64,000 nucleotides of DNA from Desulfobacteraceae bacterium 4572_130. Lineage in GTDB: Bacteria; Desulfobacterota; Desulfobacteria; Desulfobacterales; Desulfobacteraceae. Position numbers and translations under genes: made by a program. Positions 1 through 8,955 of the stretch are shown here, one piece after another. The notes under the pieces were generated by a model. It ran no database searches. It saw only the letters and a program-made list of their open reading frames with translations, and was not told the origin of the DNA. The stretch is taken from the NCBI GenBank assembly GCA_002084425.1, contig NBLN01000011.1, forward strand, positions 1 through 64,000. Direction: 5' to 3'. Positions within the stretch are counted from its first letter, which is position 1, and every line of letters begins with the position of its first letter.

Positions 1-320
1 ATAGAATAAAGAGTAGTAAGAATTTGGGTAAATATAATGATGGGGATAATATTAATGGCTCTTGGTGTTCTCATAGTCAACAAGGAGATACACCATTTAA
101 TCCTAGTATTGGTCCTATTAATTTTGGTTATGGTGAGGGTAATGAAGCTGCTCCATTAGGTGGTTTTTCTGCTGTGTATCGCGGTGGTTCATATTTTGTT
201 GCACTGGATGAGTCTAGTGGTTTAAATACGTTCTCAACAGCATTAAGTCCAGCTTTTAGGTTTGAGCATATTGGATTTCGTGCTGCTTCATGTTCTCAAA
301 AAGGTACAAAAGGTATATAA
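1..320 (+). CDS. 3' end of a formylglycine-generating-enzyme (SUMF1)-like protein, partial
   Basis: The reading frame is open from the window edge and ends at 320, so only about the last 105 residues are visible. The tail has the layout of the FGE/SUMF1 family C-terminus: an RGGSY motif, about 25 residues, then a final GFRAAS. In that family these residues close the C-type-lectin-like fold that either oxidises a cysteine in sulfatases or, more often in bacteria, acts as a non-catalytic extracellular or regulatory domain. The catalytic cysteines cannot be judged from this fragment. The gene is followed by an AT-rich gap and the damaged start of gspG, and it is probably not part of the secretion operon. 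Assignment rests on the short motif only. Confidence 0.5.
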   Translation, partial: RIKSSKNLGKYNDGDNINGSWCSHSQQGDTPFNPSIGPINFGYGEGNEAAPLGGFSAVYRGGSYFVALDESSGLNTFSTALSPAFRFEHIGFRAASCSQKGTKGI

Positions 321-398
321 GACTTTAAAATTTTAAACTTAAAATTATAGATATATAATTGTAATATTATTATAAACACAGCACTTAAGTTTTTTTAA

Positions 399-803
399 AT
401 TGAGCTTATGGTTGTTGTAGTTATTCTAGGGGTTTTAGCGGGTCTTATTGTGCCTAAATTAATGGGAAGGACAGATGAGGCAAAACAAGTAAAGGCAAGA
501 GCTGATATTGCTGCTATTTCAACATCACTTAAACTTTACAGACTTGATAATGGATTTTATCCTACAACAGAGCAAGGGCTTAATGCACTGATTGAAAAAC
601 CAGATGTAGAACCAATACCTGTTAAATGGTCTAAAGATGGATATCTTTCCAAGAAAAAAATACCCAGAGATCCATGGGGTAGAGAATATTTTTATCTTTG
701 TCCAGGAGTTAATAATGAATTTGATATTATATCCTATGGTTCAGATGGAATTCCTGATGGCAAAGGAAAAAATATGGATATAAACAGTTGGGACATTGAA
801 TAA
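399..803 (+). pseudogene. gspG: GspG major pseudopilin, N-terminus lost
   Basis: The body is a typical GspG: a hydrophobic helix (VVVVILGVLAGLIVPKL), then YRLDNGFYPTTEQGLNAL, a DPWG motif and a DIISYGSDG tail that forms the calcium-binding end. The major pseudopilin must begin with a short leader ending G/FTLIE, which the prepilin peptidase cuts. Here the in-frame sequence reads K-F-F-stop-I-E-L just before ATG 408, with TAA at 396-398, so leader and cleavage site are gone. Translation from ATG 408 would give an unprocessed protein. The loss coincides with the point where the T2SS operon is split: gspF lies 12 kb away on the other strand. Either this T2SS is inactive or another gspG exists. 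Confidence 0.85.
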
Positions 804-1305
804 AAAAGCATTAAATAAATTAGGCTTTACCCTTATTGAACTCATAACTGTAATGAGTATACTAGGTATAGTTCTTTTTTTTGTTATACCAGAATTTGAA
901 ACCTTTACTTATTTTTCAAATTCAGAAAATTCAATAAATAAGATTATTTTATTAGTAAAAAAATTAAAAATAAAAGCAGTTTCTGAAAATATTGATTATT
1001 TTATGCATATTGATTCCAGGGCAAACAAAATTTGGATTAGCAATGATTCAATGGAAATTGAAAAATTAAATGAATTAAAACAAAAATCAATGACTTATAT
1101 GAGAATTGATAGTGTAGAGCTTTTTAATAATATAAAACAAGAAAATGAAGATATTAAAATTCGATTTAGTAAATATGAATATTCTGATATGGCATTTATT
1201 CATATTCAAGATAACAATAATAATTATGTAACTATTAAAATTGAACCTTTTCTTTCCAATGCTGAAATCCGCAATAAATATATTTCTTTAAAAGATTGTA
1301 TTTAA
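796..1305 (+). CDS. gspH: GspH-like minor pseudopilin
   Basis: This protein of 169 residues starts with a prepilin leader ending LGFTLIELITVMSILG, with G before the Phe and Glu at +5, followed by a hydrophobic helix of about 20 residues. These are the marks of a type II secretion pseudopilin; the position between gspG and gspI identifies it as the GspH (minor tip) subunit. The body is very rich in Lys, Asn and Ile and otherwise weakly conserved, as is usual for GspH. The TTG start at 796 overlaps the end of gspG by 8 bases and the stop overlaps the gspI start as TAATG, so the genes are translationally coupled. Confidence 0.8.
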   Translation: MNKKALNKLGFTLIELITVMSILGIVLFFVIPEFETFTYFSNSENSINKIILLVKKLKIKAVSENIDYFMHIDSRANKIWISNDSMEIEKLNELKQKSMTYMRIDSVELFNNIKQENEDIKIRFSKYEYSDMAFIHIQDNNNNYVTIKIEPFLSNAEIRNKYISLKDCI

Positions 1306-1712
1306 TGAAGTACAATATAAAAGATACAAATGGTTTTACTCTCCTTGAAATACTGGTAAGTTTATCTATTATTGCCATTATTCTTATCTCTTTATTTCGC
1401 ATGCAATCCTCAAATATAAATCTTATAAATTCAGAAAAATTTTATTCTATTGCTCTCTATTTAGCACAAAAAAAAATTGCTGAGATTGAATCAAAACTTT
1501 TAATTTCTGATGAGTCTGATGTATCAGGTGATTTTGGAAAAAATTTTCCAAAATATAAATGGAAATACAGTATTAGTAATTTTATTTTTTCAGATACAGA
1601 TATAATTTCCAAAAAAGGATTAGAAAATTTTAAAAAAATAAATCTTGATATCTTATATCAAGATAAATATTTATTTAAAATTTCAACATGGAAATTTATT
1701 CAAAATGAATAA
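1305..1712 (+). CDS. gspI: GspI-like minor pseudopilin
   Basis: The 135-residue protein has a leader ending NGFTLLEILVSLSIIAIIL with the conserved G/F cleavage site and Glu at +5, then an amphipathic region with YLAQKKIAEIESK, the A(Q)xKAE-like segment typical of GspI. GspI is part of the pseudopilus tip complex (GspH-I-J-K). The ATG at 1305 overlaps the stop codon of gspH and the gene overlaps the start of gspJ by 8 bases. An upstream in-frame alternative start would add three residues and has no better ribosome site. Length is slightly above the usual 120 to 130 residues. Confidence 0.8.
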   Translation: MKYNIKDTNGFTLLEILVSLSIIAIILISLFRMQSSNINLINSEKFYSIALYLAQKKIAEIESKLLISDESDVSGDFGKNFPKYKWKYSISNFIFSDTDIISKKGLENFKKINLDILYQDKYLFKISTWKFIQNE

Positions 1713-2385
1713 AGATAATTTAAAATCAAAGGGATTTACCCTAGTTGAAATACTTCTAGCTGTTGCTATTTTTGGAATTTTAATGATAACTCTTTTTTTT
1801 TCATTTGATTCTTTTATAACTTCTGGAAATGCTATTAAAAATGAAATTTTAGAAATAGAGAGAAAAAATATTTTTAAAAAAATATCAATAGATCTTAAAT
1901 CAATATATATATTACATGCTCCAAGATATTTAAAACCAGAATTTGACTCATCCTTTGATGATTTTAGATTTTTAGGGGATGAAACAAGTATTGGCGGTTC
2001 TTTTTTTTCCAGGTTAAAATTCGTAAGTAGTAATCATGTGGCTTTGGGTGATGATACAAGAACAGGCATGGCACAAATAATATATTACATTCGATTAAAT
2101 GATGAAAATAAATTTGATCTTTGCCGCTCTGATAATTTACTTTGTTTTCAAGATAAAAAAGCAAAAATGTGTGACCCTGTAATTTGTAAAAATATTGAAA
2201 AATTTGAATTGTTTTATGTTGATAATAAAAATAATAAATATAAATATTGGGATTCTGAATCATCTGAATTTGAATATATAATCCCAACATCAGTGATTAT
2301 AAAAATTCAAATTAAACAAAGAAAAAATATTATAAATCTTGAAACTACCATAAAGCTTCCTATATATAGAAAGGTTTTAAAATGA
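1705..2385 (+). CDS. gspJ: GspJ-like minor pseudopilin
   Basis: The 226-residue protein carries a prepilin leader (SKGFTLVEILLAVAIFG) and a hydrophobic helix, then a large globular domain, as expected for GspJ, the bulky minor pseudopilin that pairs with GspI and GspK at the pilus tip. I chose ATG 1705 because it puts the G/F cleavage site ten residues into the protein; an upstream in-frame start would place a 20-residue extension ahead of the leader. It overlaps gspI by 8 bases and gspK by 4 bases (ATGA). A Cys-rich patch (residues about 140 to 165, four Cys) is noticeable in the globular domain. Confidence 0.8.
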   Translation: MNKDNLKSKGFTLVEILLAVAIFGILMITLFFSFDSFITSGNAIKNEILEIERKNIFKKISIDLKSIYILHAPRYLKPEFDSSFDDFRFLGDETSIGGSFFSRLKFVSSNHVALGDDTRTGMAQIIYYIRLNDENKFDLCRSDNLLCFQDKKAKMCDPVICKNIEKFELFYVDNKNNKYKYWDSESSEFEYIIPTSVIIKIQIKQRKNIINLETTIKLPIYRKVLK

Positions 2386-3575
2386 ACTTTAAAACAAGCC
2401 CAGGTAATATAATAAGTAATAAAAATGGTATGGCACTTTTAGTTACTCTGGCACTGATTTCAGTTGTGTGTGTAGCCGTGTTTGAGCTTACAAAAAAATT
2501 AGGTGCTTCTGCTTTAACTATTATGTCAGAAACTAATAATTTTAAAGCCGAAAAAATGGCTTTTTCAGGTATTAATCTTGCTATGCTTATTCTTGCTAAT
2601 GATGCAAACCATTCTAATTCTGACATTGATTCAATACAAGAGCCTTGGGCTGATCCTGTCAAACTTGCTAAAGCTGTTAATGCATTGGAATTTAAAGATG
2701 GAGAGCTTGTTCTTTCAATTTCAGATGAGTTAGGAAAAATACAAATTAATGCTCTTATTAATGAGTATCCAGGACATAAATTTAATGAGCATCAAAAAAA
2801 ACTGTGGGAACGCTTTTTAGCTCTTGCTATATCCAGCGATAAATCTTTAGATGTACGTAATGCCTCGGAAATAATTAATTGTATTAAGGATTGGCTTGAT
2901 TCAAATGATGATGATGCTATTACAGGGTTATCAGGTGCTGAGTCAGAATACTATGAAGCTCTTAATTATCCATATCAATGTAGTAATGGTCCATTAAATA
3001 AAGTAGATGAACTTTTAATGATAAAAGGTATTTCACAAGATCTTTTAAAGATAAAAAAAAATTCAATGGAATTATATTCTGATATTATTACAAAAAACCA
3101 AAATATAGCTAATTTAGAACAGGATTTAATAGTTTTTCCTAGTTTGTCTCAAATTTTCACTGTATTTGGTATTGAAGATAATAATGACAATAAAAAAGTA
3201 AAAAATTCCAGATTTAAATATCCTGGAACTATTAATATTAATACAGCTAATGGAATTATTCTTGCCTCTATTTTACCTGTTGGCATGGAAGATCAAGCAA
3301 AAGAACTTATAGCTTTTAGATCTGAAAAAAATCAAAATAGTAAAATTTTTGCTAATACACTTGATAAAGGATGGTATAAACAAATTATAAAATTGTCGCA
3401 AAATGAAAAAAAACAATTTGAAAAATTAATAAGATATTCCAGCTCAGTCTATAGGGCAGAGGCAAAAATACAGTTTAATACTACAAATGTATCCTTAATA
3501 GGATTTATAAAAAGAGAAAAAAATAAAGAAACTGGGAAATGGCAATCTAAGCTTTTAAAATTAGACAGGAAATAA
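2382..3575 (+). CDS. gspK: GspK minor pseudopilin
   Basis: GspK is the large minor pseudopilin that caps the pseudopilus. The 397-residue protein begins with a polar leader and a hydrophobic segment (NGMALLVTLALISVVCVAVF, residues 15 to 34), lacking a +5 Glu exactly as GspK proteins do. It then has an SAM-like helical domain containing DELGKIQINALI and NPxDLLMIKGIS-type text (KVDELLMIKGISQDLL), and a C-terminal part with INTANGIILASILP. These are the family signatures. It overlaps gspJ by 4 bases and is 3 bases from gspL, within one operon. Confidence 0.88.
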   Translation: MNFKTSPGNIISNKNGMALLVTLALISVVCVAVFELTKKLGASALTIMSETNNFKAEKMAFSGINLAMLILANDANHSNSDIDSIQEPWADPVKLAKAVNALEFKDGELVLSISDELGKIQINALINEYPGHKFNEHQKKLWERFLALAISSDKSLDVRNASEIINCIKDWLDSNDDDAITGLSGAESEYYEALNYPYQCSNGPLNKVDELLMIKGISQDLLKIKKNSMELYSDIITKNQNIANLEQDLIVFPSLSQIFTVFGIEDNNDNKKVKNSRFKYPGTININTANGIILASILPVGMEDQAKELIAFRSEKNQNSKIFANTLDKGWYKQIIKLSQNEKKQFEKLIRYSSSVYRAEAKIQFNTTNVSLIGFIKREKNKETGKWQSKLLKLDRK

Positions 3576-3578
3576 TAT

Positions 3579-5033
3579 ATGAGTACTGAAATTTTAGGTC
3601 TTGAAATAAAAAAACATGTTTTAGTTGGTTTGATTATCCAAAAAACCTTAAAAAGTTTTTCTGTAAAAGAGGCAGGGTATGTAAAGTATAATGAATTACC
3701 AGAATCTTCTAATAATGAAGAATCTGACTCTTTTTTTATAAATGCCTTAGAGTTACTTTTAAAAAAAATAGATATTAAAAATTGTACATCAACTGCTCTA
3801 TGTGTTCCTGCATCTTTTGTTTCGTTTAAAAACATAGATATTCCATTTCAATCTAAAAAAAAAATAAAACAAATATTGCCTTTTGAGCTTATTTCTTATC
3901 TTCCTTTTTCAGACCAGAATTTTTTGTCAGATTTTATTGTTCTAAATAGTTCCTTACAAACAACTAATATTCTTACAGCATCAATTCCTGAAAGTATTAT
4001 TAAAAAATATTTTGACTCTCTTAAAAAATTTGGCATTAAATCAGGATTTATAACACCTTCTGGATACGCATCAGCAAATTATTTCCTTAAAAAAAAAGAT
4101 GAAAAATTTACTAATACTGTTTTTCTTGATATTCGAGATAATAATATAGTTCTTATAATTGCCCAAAAAAATGTTATTATTTATATTCGTTGTATTTCAA
4201 TTTATCATGAAGATTTTATGATTCAATCAATAGAGCAAACTATTATGGGTATTAGACAAAAATTTGGTTCCAACTTAATCTTTGAACAATGTTTGATTAC
4301 ATCATATAGTAAAAAAAATGATGCTTTTTGTGAAAAAATAGAAAAAACTTTGAGATGTCCTGTTAAATATGCAGATTTTAAAGATATGTTTATGGAATTT
4401 GTCAATAGTGAATTTAGCATGTTTTCAAATGCACTGTCTGCTGCTGTAATTTCTACAGAAACAAAATCAAGTCTTAATTTTTGCCAGGGACAGTATGCCC
4501 TAGATTCCTTTTTTAAAAAAAATATAAAAAAATTAAGTATAATGCTTTTATTTATTATTATTTTTTCTACTAGTGGGTTTTTAAATATTTATACTGATGT
4601 TTCTGTTATGAATAAAAAAAATAAAGGGCTTGATAATGCAATTTTGTCTGTTTTTAAAAAAAATTTTCCTGATGTAAAAAAAATTGTTGATCCTATTGTG
4701 CAAATGGAAACATATATCAAAGATATAAAGAAAAAATCATTAAAACCCCTTGGAGACAATGAAAAGTCAAATATTAATAATTATAAAGCTATTGATATTC
4801 TTGTTGAACTTTCAAATCTTATCCCAGATTCCATTGATATTGAAATTAGCAGATTTGTTTTAAATAATCATGGACGCTTATCTTTTTCCGGTACTATGGA
4901 TAATTTTAATAATGTGGATAAAATAAAAGGCTTAATTAAAGAATCTAATATGTTTAAAGATGTGAAAATCAGCGATGCATCAGCTGATAAAGCTGGGAAA
5001 AAAGTTCGGTTTAAATTTTTGATTGAAATTTAA
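3579..5033 (+). CDS. gspL: GspL-like inner-membrane assembly platform protein
   Basis: Position and architecture identify GspL: an N-terminal cytoplasmic actin-like region of about 310 residues (it begins STEILGLEIKKH and contains LPFELISYLPF, the PilM/GspL-like segment), a single membrane helix around residues 320 to 342, and a periplasmic ferredoxin-like domain with a predicted coiled stretch. GspL recruits the ATPase GspE to the membrane and binds GspM. The C-terminal part contains NLIPDSIDIEISRFVLN, common to PilN/GspL periplasmic domains. It follows gspK by 3 bases, but unlike the other junctions there are 208 bases before gspM, which hold an inverted repeat. Confidence 0.8.
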   Translation: MSTEILGLEIKKHVLVGLIIQKTLKSFSVKEAGYVKYNELPESSNNEESDSFFINALELLLKKIDIKNCTSTALCVPASFVSFKNIDIPFQSKKKIKQILPFELISYLPFSDQNFLSDFIVLNSSLQTTNILTASIPESIIKKYFDSLKKFGIKSGFITPSGYASANYFLKKKDEKFTNTVFLDIRDNNIVLIIAQKNVIIYIRCISIYHEDFMIQSIEQTIMGIRQKFGSNLIFEQCLITSYSKKNDAFCEKIEKTLRCPVKYADFKDMFMEFVNSEFSMFSNALSAAVISTETKSSLNFCQGQYALDSFFKKNIKKLSIMLLFIIIFSTSGFLNIYTDVSVMNKKNKGLDNAILSVFKKNFPDVKKIVDPIVQMETYIKDIKKKSLKPLGDNEKSNINNYKAIDILVELSNLIPDSIDIEISRFVLNNHGRLSFSGTMDNFNNVDKIKGLIKESNMFKDVKISDASADKAGKKVRFKFLIEI

Positions 5034-5053
5034 CAATATTTAGAATAACCACC

Positions 5054-5119
5054 ATAAGCAAACCAAAATTATTAGTATATTTGTTGACCATAGAGGCGGC
5101 AAGTTTGGTTTTTGCTTAT
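5054..5119. repeat. imperfect inverted repeat between gspL and gspM
   Basis: The left arm ATAAGCAAACCAAA (5054-5067) pairs with the right arm TTTGGTTTTTGCTTAT (5104-5119), the right arm having two extra T. The spacer is 36 bases. There is no T-run after it, so it is a poor intrinsic terminator. It occupies the only large gap (208 bases) in an otherwise overlapping operon, and could be a small palindromic repeat or the scar of an insertion. Confidence 0.6.
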
Positions 5120-5241
5120 TAGTTTACCTTATAACGAAATATGAAAGAATATTAAATATTAAGTAGATATAATTTCTTTCATATAAAAAGTCTGTAATTT
5201 TTTTATGGTGAATAATTACAAAAACAGGAGAGTAAAATTTA

Positions 5242-5787
5242 ATGTTATCAAGGTTTTCACAGCGTGAAAAAAATATGATTTTTCTAGGTGGATTTATTTT
5301 TATAATTTTTATTAGCATTCAATTTGTGTTTTTTCCTATTATAGAAAAAAAAAATACATATATAACAACAATAGAAAAAAAAAAAATTATATTAAAAAAA
5401 ATTTGTTTGTTAAATGAAGAATTAGAAAAAATTAAAAACACTAATTTAGATAAAAAAGAGATTTTATTAAAAAGAAAGAAAGATTTTACTTTGTTTTCTT
5501 TTTTGGACAAACTTGCTCAGAAGAGTAATATAAAAAAAAATGTGGCTTATATGAAGCCATCATCCCATAAACAAGCAAACACTCCTTTTACTATTTCCTA
5601 TGTTAAGGTAAAATTAGAATCTATTTTTATAAAAGATCTAGTAGATTTTCTTTATAGGATAGAGTCTTCCCCAAATGAAGTATATATTGATTCTATTTCT
5701 ATTTTAAAAACAGGAAAAGCAAAAAATATGATAGAAGCAGTACTTGATGTAAAAACAGCAATGATTAATAATAAAGAAGCGTCTTAA
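5242..5787 (+). CDS. gspM: GspM-like inner-membrane platform protein
   Basis: This 181-residue protein has the GspM plan: a short cytoplasmic N-terminus with FSQREKNMIFLGG (the R-E-K/R motif ahead of the membrane helix is usual in GspM), one membrane helix at about residues 12 to 33, a Lys/Glu-rich coiled coil, and a small periplasmic domain beginning near LFSFLDKLAQKSNI. GspM stabilises GspL at the inner membrane. Identity is mostly from position and topology because the family diverges fast. It is preceded by a ribosome site (GGAGAG about 10 bases upstream) and ends 1 base before gspN. Confidence 0.72.
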   Translation: MLSRFSQREKNMIFLGGFIFIIFISIQFVFFPIIEKKNTYITTIEKKKIILKKICLLNEELEKIKNTNLDKKEILLKRKKDFTLFSFLDKLAQKSNIKKNVAYMKPSSHKQANTPFTISYVKVKLESIFIKDLVDFLYRIESSPNEVYIDSISILKTGKAKNMIEAVLDVKTAMINNKEAS

Positions 5788-5788
5788 A

Positions 5789-6673
5789 ATGAAATTAAAA
5801 ACATTTTTTTTATATTTTATTTATCTTATAGGAGTTTTTATTTTTTTTATTTATATTCTTTTCCCTCAGCAAAAAGCAGGGGAGATTTTATCAAGCAAAA
5901 TAAATAATGAAATTTTCCCAGATTTAAAAGTAAATATTGAAAAAGTAAAACCTGTATTATTTTTTAGTGTTAAAATAAAAAATTCTGAGATTATTTTAGA
6001 TAATAACTCAGTAATTAATCTTGATTCTATAACTCTTTCTCCTAGTATAATTTCTCTTTTTAAAAAAGAAAAAAAAATAAAATTTAAAATACATGCATAT
6101 AAAGGGACTTTAAAAGGAGTTATATCTGCTCCTTATAAAAATATTTTATCAAACCTATTTTTAGAATTAGACCTGGATAGTTTTAATTTTAAGAACATTA
6201 AATATAAAACAAAGATAGGTGATATTAATTTAGGATTTATAGCAAATGCAGAGTGTAAACACCAAATATCATCTATTAATGACTATGGCATTGGCAATGG
6301 AAATATAAATATCTCTGAATGTATTGCAAAAATTAACAGTGATAATTTTTTTATAAAACAAATTGAGAAAGAACAATTTAATTTTAAAAAAATTAATATT
6401 CAATATAAAATTAAAAAAAAAAGATTGGAATTATTAAAGTGTAGTGCAGATAGTGATAAAATGAAAATTAATGTTAAGGGAGAACTTTTACTAAAAAAAT
6501 CCTTTAAAAAAAGTATTATTAATTTAAAAGGTGAGTTACAAATTGCACCTTCTTTTTTATCAGAATTTACTAATTTATCACCTGTTAGAATACTTTTTAA
6601 AAATTCAAAACTTCAAGGTATCCCTTTTAATATCACAGGGACTATAGAAAATCCAAAAATAAGGGTTATGTAA
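5789..6673 (+). CDS. gspN: GspN-like type II secretion protein
   Basis: The 294-residue protein has an N-terminal membrane anchor (residues 5 to 24), then an AsmA-like beta-rich periplasmic region ending with a repeat-like segment GIPFNITGTIENPKIRVM. That ending, with a GTxxNPxI motif, is typical of the deltaproteobacterial GspN family encoded last in T2SS operons. The role of GspN is poorly known. It lies 1 base after gspM and is the last gene of this half of the operon. Downstream is an AT-rich gap of about 230 bases facing a convergent gene. Confidence 0.72.
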   Translation: MKLKTFFLYFIYLIGVFIFFIYILFPQQKAGEILSSKINNEIFPDLKVNIEKVKPVLFFSVKIKNSEIILDNNSVINLDSITLSPSIISLFKKEKKIKFKIHAYKGTLKGVISAPYKNILSNLFLELDLDSFNFKNIKYKTKIGDINLGFIANAECKHQISSINDYGIGNGNINISECIAKINSDNFFIKQIEKEQFNFKKINIQYKIKKKRLELLKCSADSDKMKINVKGELLLKKSFKKSIINLKGELQIAPSFLSEFTNLSPVRILFKNSKLQGIPFNITGTIENPKIRVM

Positions 6674-6687
6674 ATCTCAATAGTTGA

Positions 6688-6704
6688 AACCTTTTATAAA
6701 GGTT
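6688..6704 (+). terminator. weak hairpin after gspN
   Basis: AACCTTT (6688-6694) pairs with AAAGGTT (6698-6704) across a 3-base loop, 15 bases after the gspN stop codon. It is followed by ACATATTTT rather than a clean T-run, so it is at best a weak terminator for the + strand operon. The remaining sequence to 6907 shows nothing else I can name. Confidence 0.3.
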
Positions 6705-6907
6705 ACATATTTTAATGATAGAATTAGAGTTGACTTTTACAAAATGTTTCTAGTTTTCTATGAAAAAACTTATAACTATTTAATATTCTTTTATGTTATT
6801 TCATTGTGAGACAAATCAAATGGGCAGTTATTGGCTTACATACAGAGTTTGAAATAATTTTCATAGTATTTTATTTTTGCTGTGGGTTAATTCTATAATT
6901 TGTTTTT

Positions 6908-8167
6908 TTATTTTAAAAAAGGAAAAAGAAAAATTGGTATAAAAAGATTCTCTTTATTTTTTTTTAAGTTTAAATAATTTTTTGTAATAATAATTTCCTT
7001 TGTAACATTGGTGGTTGGGTTTGCAATTTTAAAATTTTTAAATTTTATTTTTTTGAAATTAACCTTATTTTGATATTTTACTTCTAGAAGGGTTATTTTT
7101 TTTTCATCAATTACAAAGTCTATTTCAACACCTGATATAGTTCTGTAAAAATAAAGATCATTATTATATGTACTGTAAAGCTCATTAAATACAAAGTTTT
7201 CAGCTTCTTTGCCTATATTAGGAATATTAGTAAAGTCATCAATATTTCTATTTATTAAATTAACAATTCCAGTATCTAGAACAAAAATTTTCTGCATTTT
7301 TTTAATGCTTTTTCGAGAATTTGTATAAAATGGTGAAATCCGCTTTACCAGATAAGTTTCTTCTAAAATATTCATGTATTTTTTTATTGTATCCTGAGAT
7401 GAACTAAGAAGATTAGATAATTCCTTAATATTTATTAAAGATCCTGTTTGTGTGCAAAGAACTTTAAATAAATTTTTAAAAACAATGACATTACCAACAT
7501 TTAAAAGCTCTATAATATCCTTTTCTATATATGTTTTTAAAAGCTGATTTAAATTTTCCTTTTTTTCTTCAATATTTTGCAAACATATAATTTCAGGATA
7601 TCCGCCAAATCTTAAATATTCCATAAAATATTTTTCCAGATTTTTTTCCCAGACCCTATAAAATTTTTCTATAGTTTTTGTGTTATTTATATTTAATGAA
7701 TTAAAATCTTTTTTTTCTTTGTAGCTGATAAATTCAAGAAAGGAGATTGATTGAATATTAAAGGAAAGGTGGCGTCCTGTAAGAAATTCTGTGTTTTTTG
7801 TGATTTTTAATGAAGAAGAACCAGATACTACTATTTTTAAATTGTCATATTTATCATATAAATTTTTTAAAAAAAGTCCTGCTTTTTTAATGTGTTGAAA
7901 TTCATCAATAAACAAAAAAAATCTTTCTTTTTTCTTAAACCCATATTTTAAGATTAAGTAATCCATTAAAATTTCAGGATTTTTAAAAAAATCTTGTTGG
8001 GACAAATCATCTGCAAAGAAAAAAGCAGTTTTTTTGTTTTTTAAAACTTGTTTAAGTTTTTTTAAAATTGTGGTTTTTCCAACCTGTCGTCGTCCTTTTA
8101 AAATAAGAATTTTTCTGTTTTTAAGAGCTTTTTCAAGTTTTGTAAGTATTGTTCTTTTTATTTTCAT
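6908..8167 (-). CDS. AAA_14/DUF4143 ATPase with C-terminal nuclease-like domain
   Basis: The 419-residue protein has a P-loop (GRRQVGKTT, about residues 25 to 33), a Walker B segment FLFIDEFQH (about residue 105), an SGSSSL sensor-like motif, a winged-helix segment (KELSNLLSSSQDTIKKYM) and a C-terminal DUF4143 part whose VEIDFVID and LLEVKYQ segments match a PDDEXK-nuclease-like fold. These ATPases are widespread in bacteria and archaea; some appear with defence or toxin-antitoxin genes, but function is largely unknown. It is on the minus strand, the last of three genes placed between the T2SS halves, and a tandem palindromic repeat lies upstream of its start (8283-8348). Confidence 0.85.
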   Translation of the reverse strand: MKIKRTILTKLEKALKNRKILILKGRRQVGKTTILKKLKQVLKNKKTAFFFADDLSQQDFFKNPEILMDYLILKYGFKKKERFFLFIDEFQHIKKAGLFLKNLYDKYDNLKIVVSGSSSLKITKNTEFLTGRHLSFNIQSISFLEFISYKEKKDFNSLNINNTKTIEKFYRVWEKNLEKYFMEYLRFGGYPEIICLQNIEEKKENLNQLLKTYIEKDIIELLNVGNVIVFKNLFKVLCTQTGSLINIKELSNLLSSSQDTIKKYMNILEETYLVKRISPFYTNSRKSIKKMQKIFVLDTGIVNLINRNIDDFTNIPNIGKEAENFVFNELYSTYNNDLYFYRTISGVEIDFVIDEKKITLLEVKYQNKVNFKKIKFKNFKIANPTTNVTKEIIITKNYLNLKKNKENLFIPIFLFPFLK

Positions 8168-8282
8168 AAATATTAATCTGTTTTATATTTTTAATCATAA
8201 AAACATGAAATTATACAAAAAGAGATTTATATTTTTCGTGTTTTTTTACTGTTTTTTCTGATTATAGTTTATAGTTAAAATT

Positions 8283-8348
8283 CCCCATTAGTATTAAATC
8301 AAGGTTTTAATACTACCCCATTAGTATTAAATCAAGGTTTTAGTACTA
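8283..8348. repeat. two tandem 33-bp units, each an inverted repeat
   Basis: Units at 8283-8315 and 8316-8348 differ at one position. Each starts CCCCATTAGTATTAAATC and holds a palindrome in which TTAGTATTAAA pairs with TTTTAATACTA. They lie in the 346-base gap between the small gene at 8514-8846 and the DUF4143 ATPase (start at 8167), upstream of the ATPase. Such duplicated palindromes may be operators or small repeat elements. The rest of the gap is AT-rich with no gene visible. Confidence 0.8.
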
Positions 8349-8513
8349 ATAATTGGGTAGAAACATAAATATCAAATATCTTTTTTCAATGAAAAACAAA
8401 GAAAAACAAATACTTAACTATAATTTTTGTTTTTTAAGTAATTTTAATATTTAAGAAGTTTATTTAAACAAAATTGAACATTGTGCAAAGATTTCAAAGG
8501 GTAAATTAGAATC

Positions 8514-8846
8514 TCAGAAAATATTATTGTAACCTGATTTGTTTTTCCAAAATCTATATAAAATTGCATTATTAAAGCGGATATGCATATTTTTAAAATG
8601 TTGTGTTATGATGAGAACAGCCTTTGTTTTAATTGAACCAGAAGCACCACAATCAGCACAATAATTTCTAAGTTTTGAAAAATCAGCTTTTTCAAGAAAA
8701 TATTTTAATGCTGCAATCTGTTTTTCAATGATGATTTTTTCTTTTTCAGTGATATTTTTTTTAAAATATTGCCTGATCAGGTGTTCAAATTTTTTTTTAG
8801 ATGCTGTTTCAATGCAGTGGCTGGATAAATTTAAAATAATTTCCAT
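8514..8846 (-). CDS. small unknown protein downstream of the type IIG enzyme
   Basis: I do not recognise this 110-residue protein. It has a Lys-rich helical N-terminal half (KFEHLIRQYFKKNITEKEK) and, in the middle, CADCG that could contribute to metal binding, although only two cysteines are present there. It follows the restriction-modification gene on the same strand by about 110 bases and is separated from the ATPase by the tandem palindromes. Composition matches the neighbours. It may be an accessory of the restriction system, but only proximity supports that. Confidence 0.5.
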   Translation of the reverse strand: MEIILNLSSHCIETASKKKFEHLIRQYFKKNITEKEKIIIEKQIAALKYFLEKADFSKLRNYCADCGASGSIKTKAVLIITQHFKNMHIRFNNAILYRFWKNKSGYNNIF

Positions 8847-8955
8847 TGAAATATTAGTTAGTTACAGTTTTTTTTAGATTTTTTAGAATTTTATTTTTTA
8901 TATTAAAAATTTAATGTTAAATGTTCATTTTTTTGTTTCAGACATTTTTTATTTC

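Noticed and set aside
408-803. Functional GspG starting at ATG 408
   Set aside because: It would lack the prepilin leader and cleavage site that pseudopilins need for processing and assembly.
6908-8167. Transposase or integrase among the genes between the T2SS halves
   Set aside because: The only candidate is an AAA/DUF4143 ATPase; no DDE or tyrosine-recombinase motifs and no insertion-sequence ends were found here or elsewhere in the window.
8283-8348. CRISPR array
   Set aside because: There are only two units, directly adjacent with no spacers, and no cas genes in the window.
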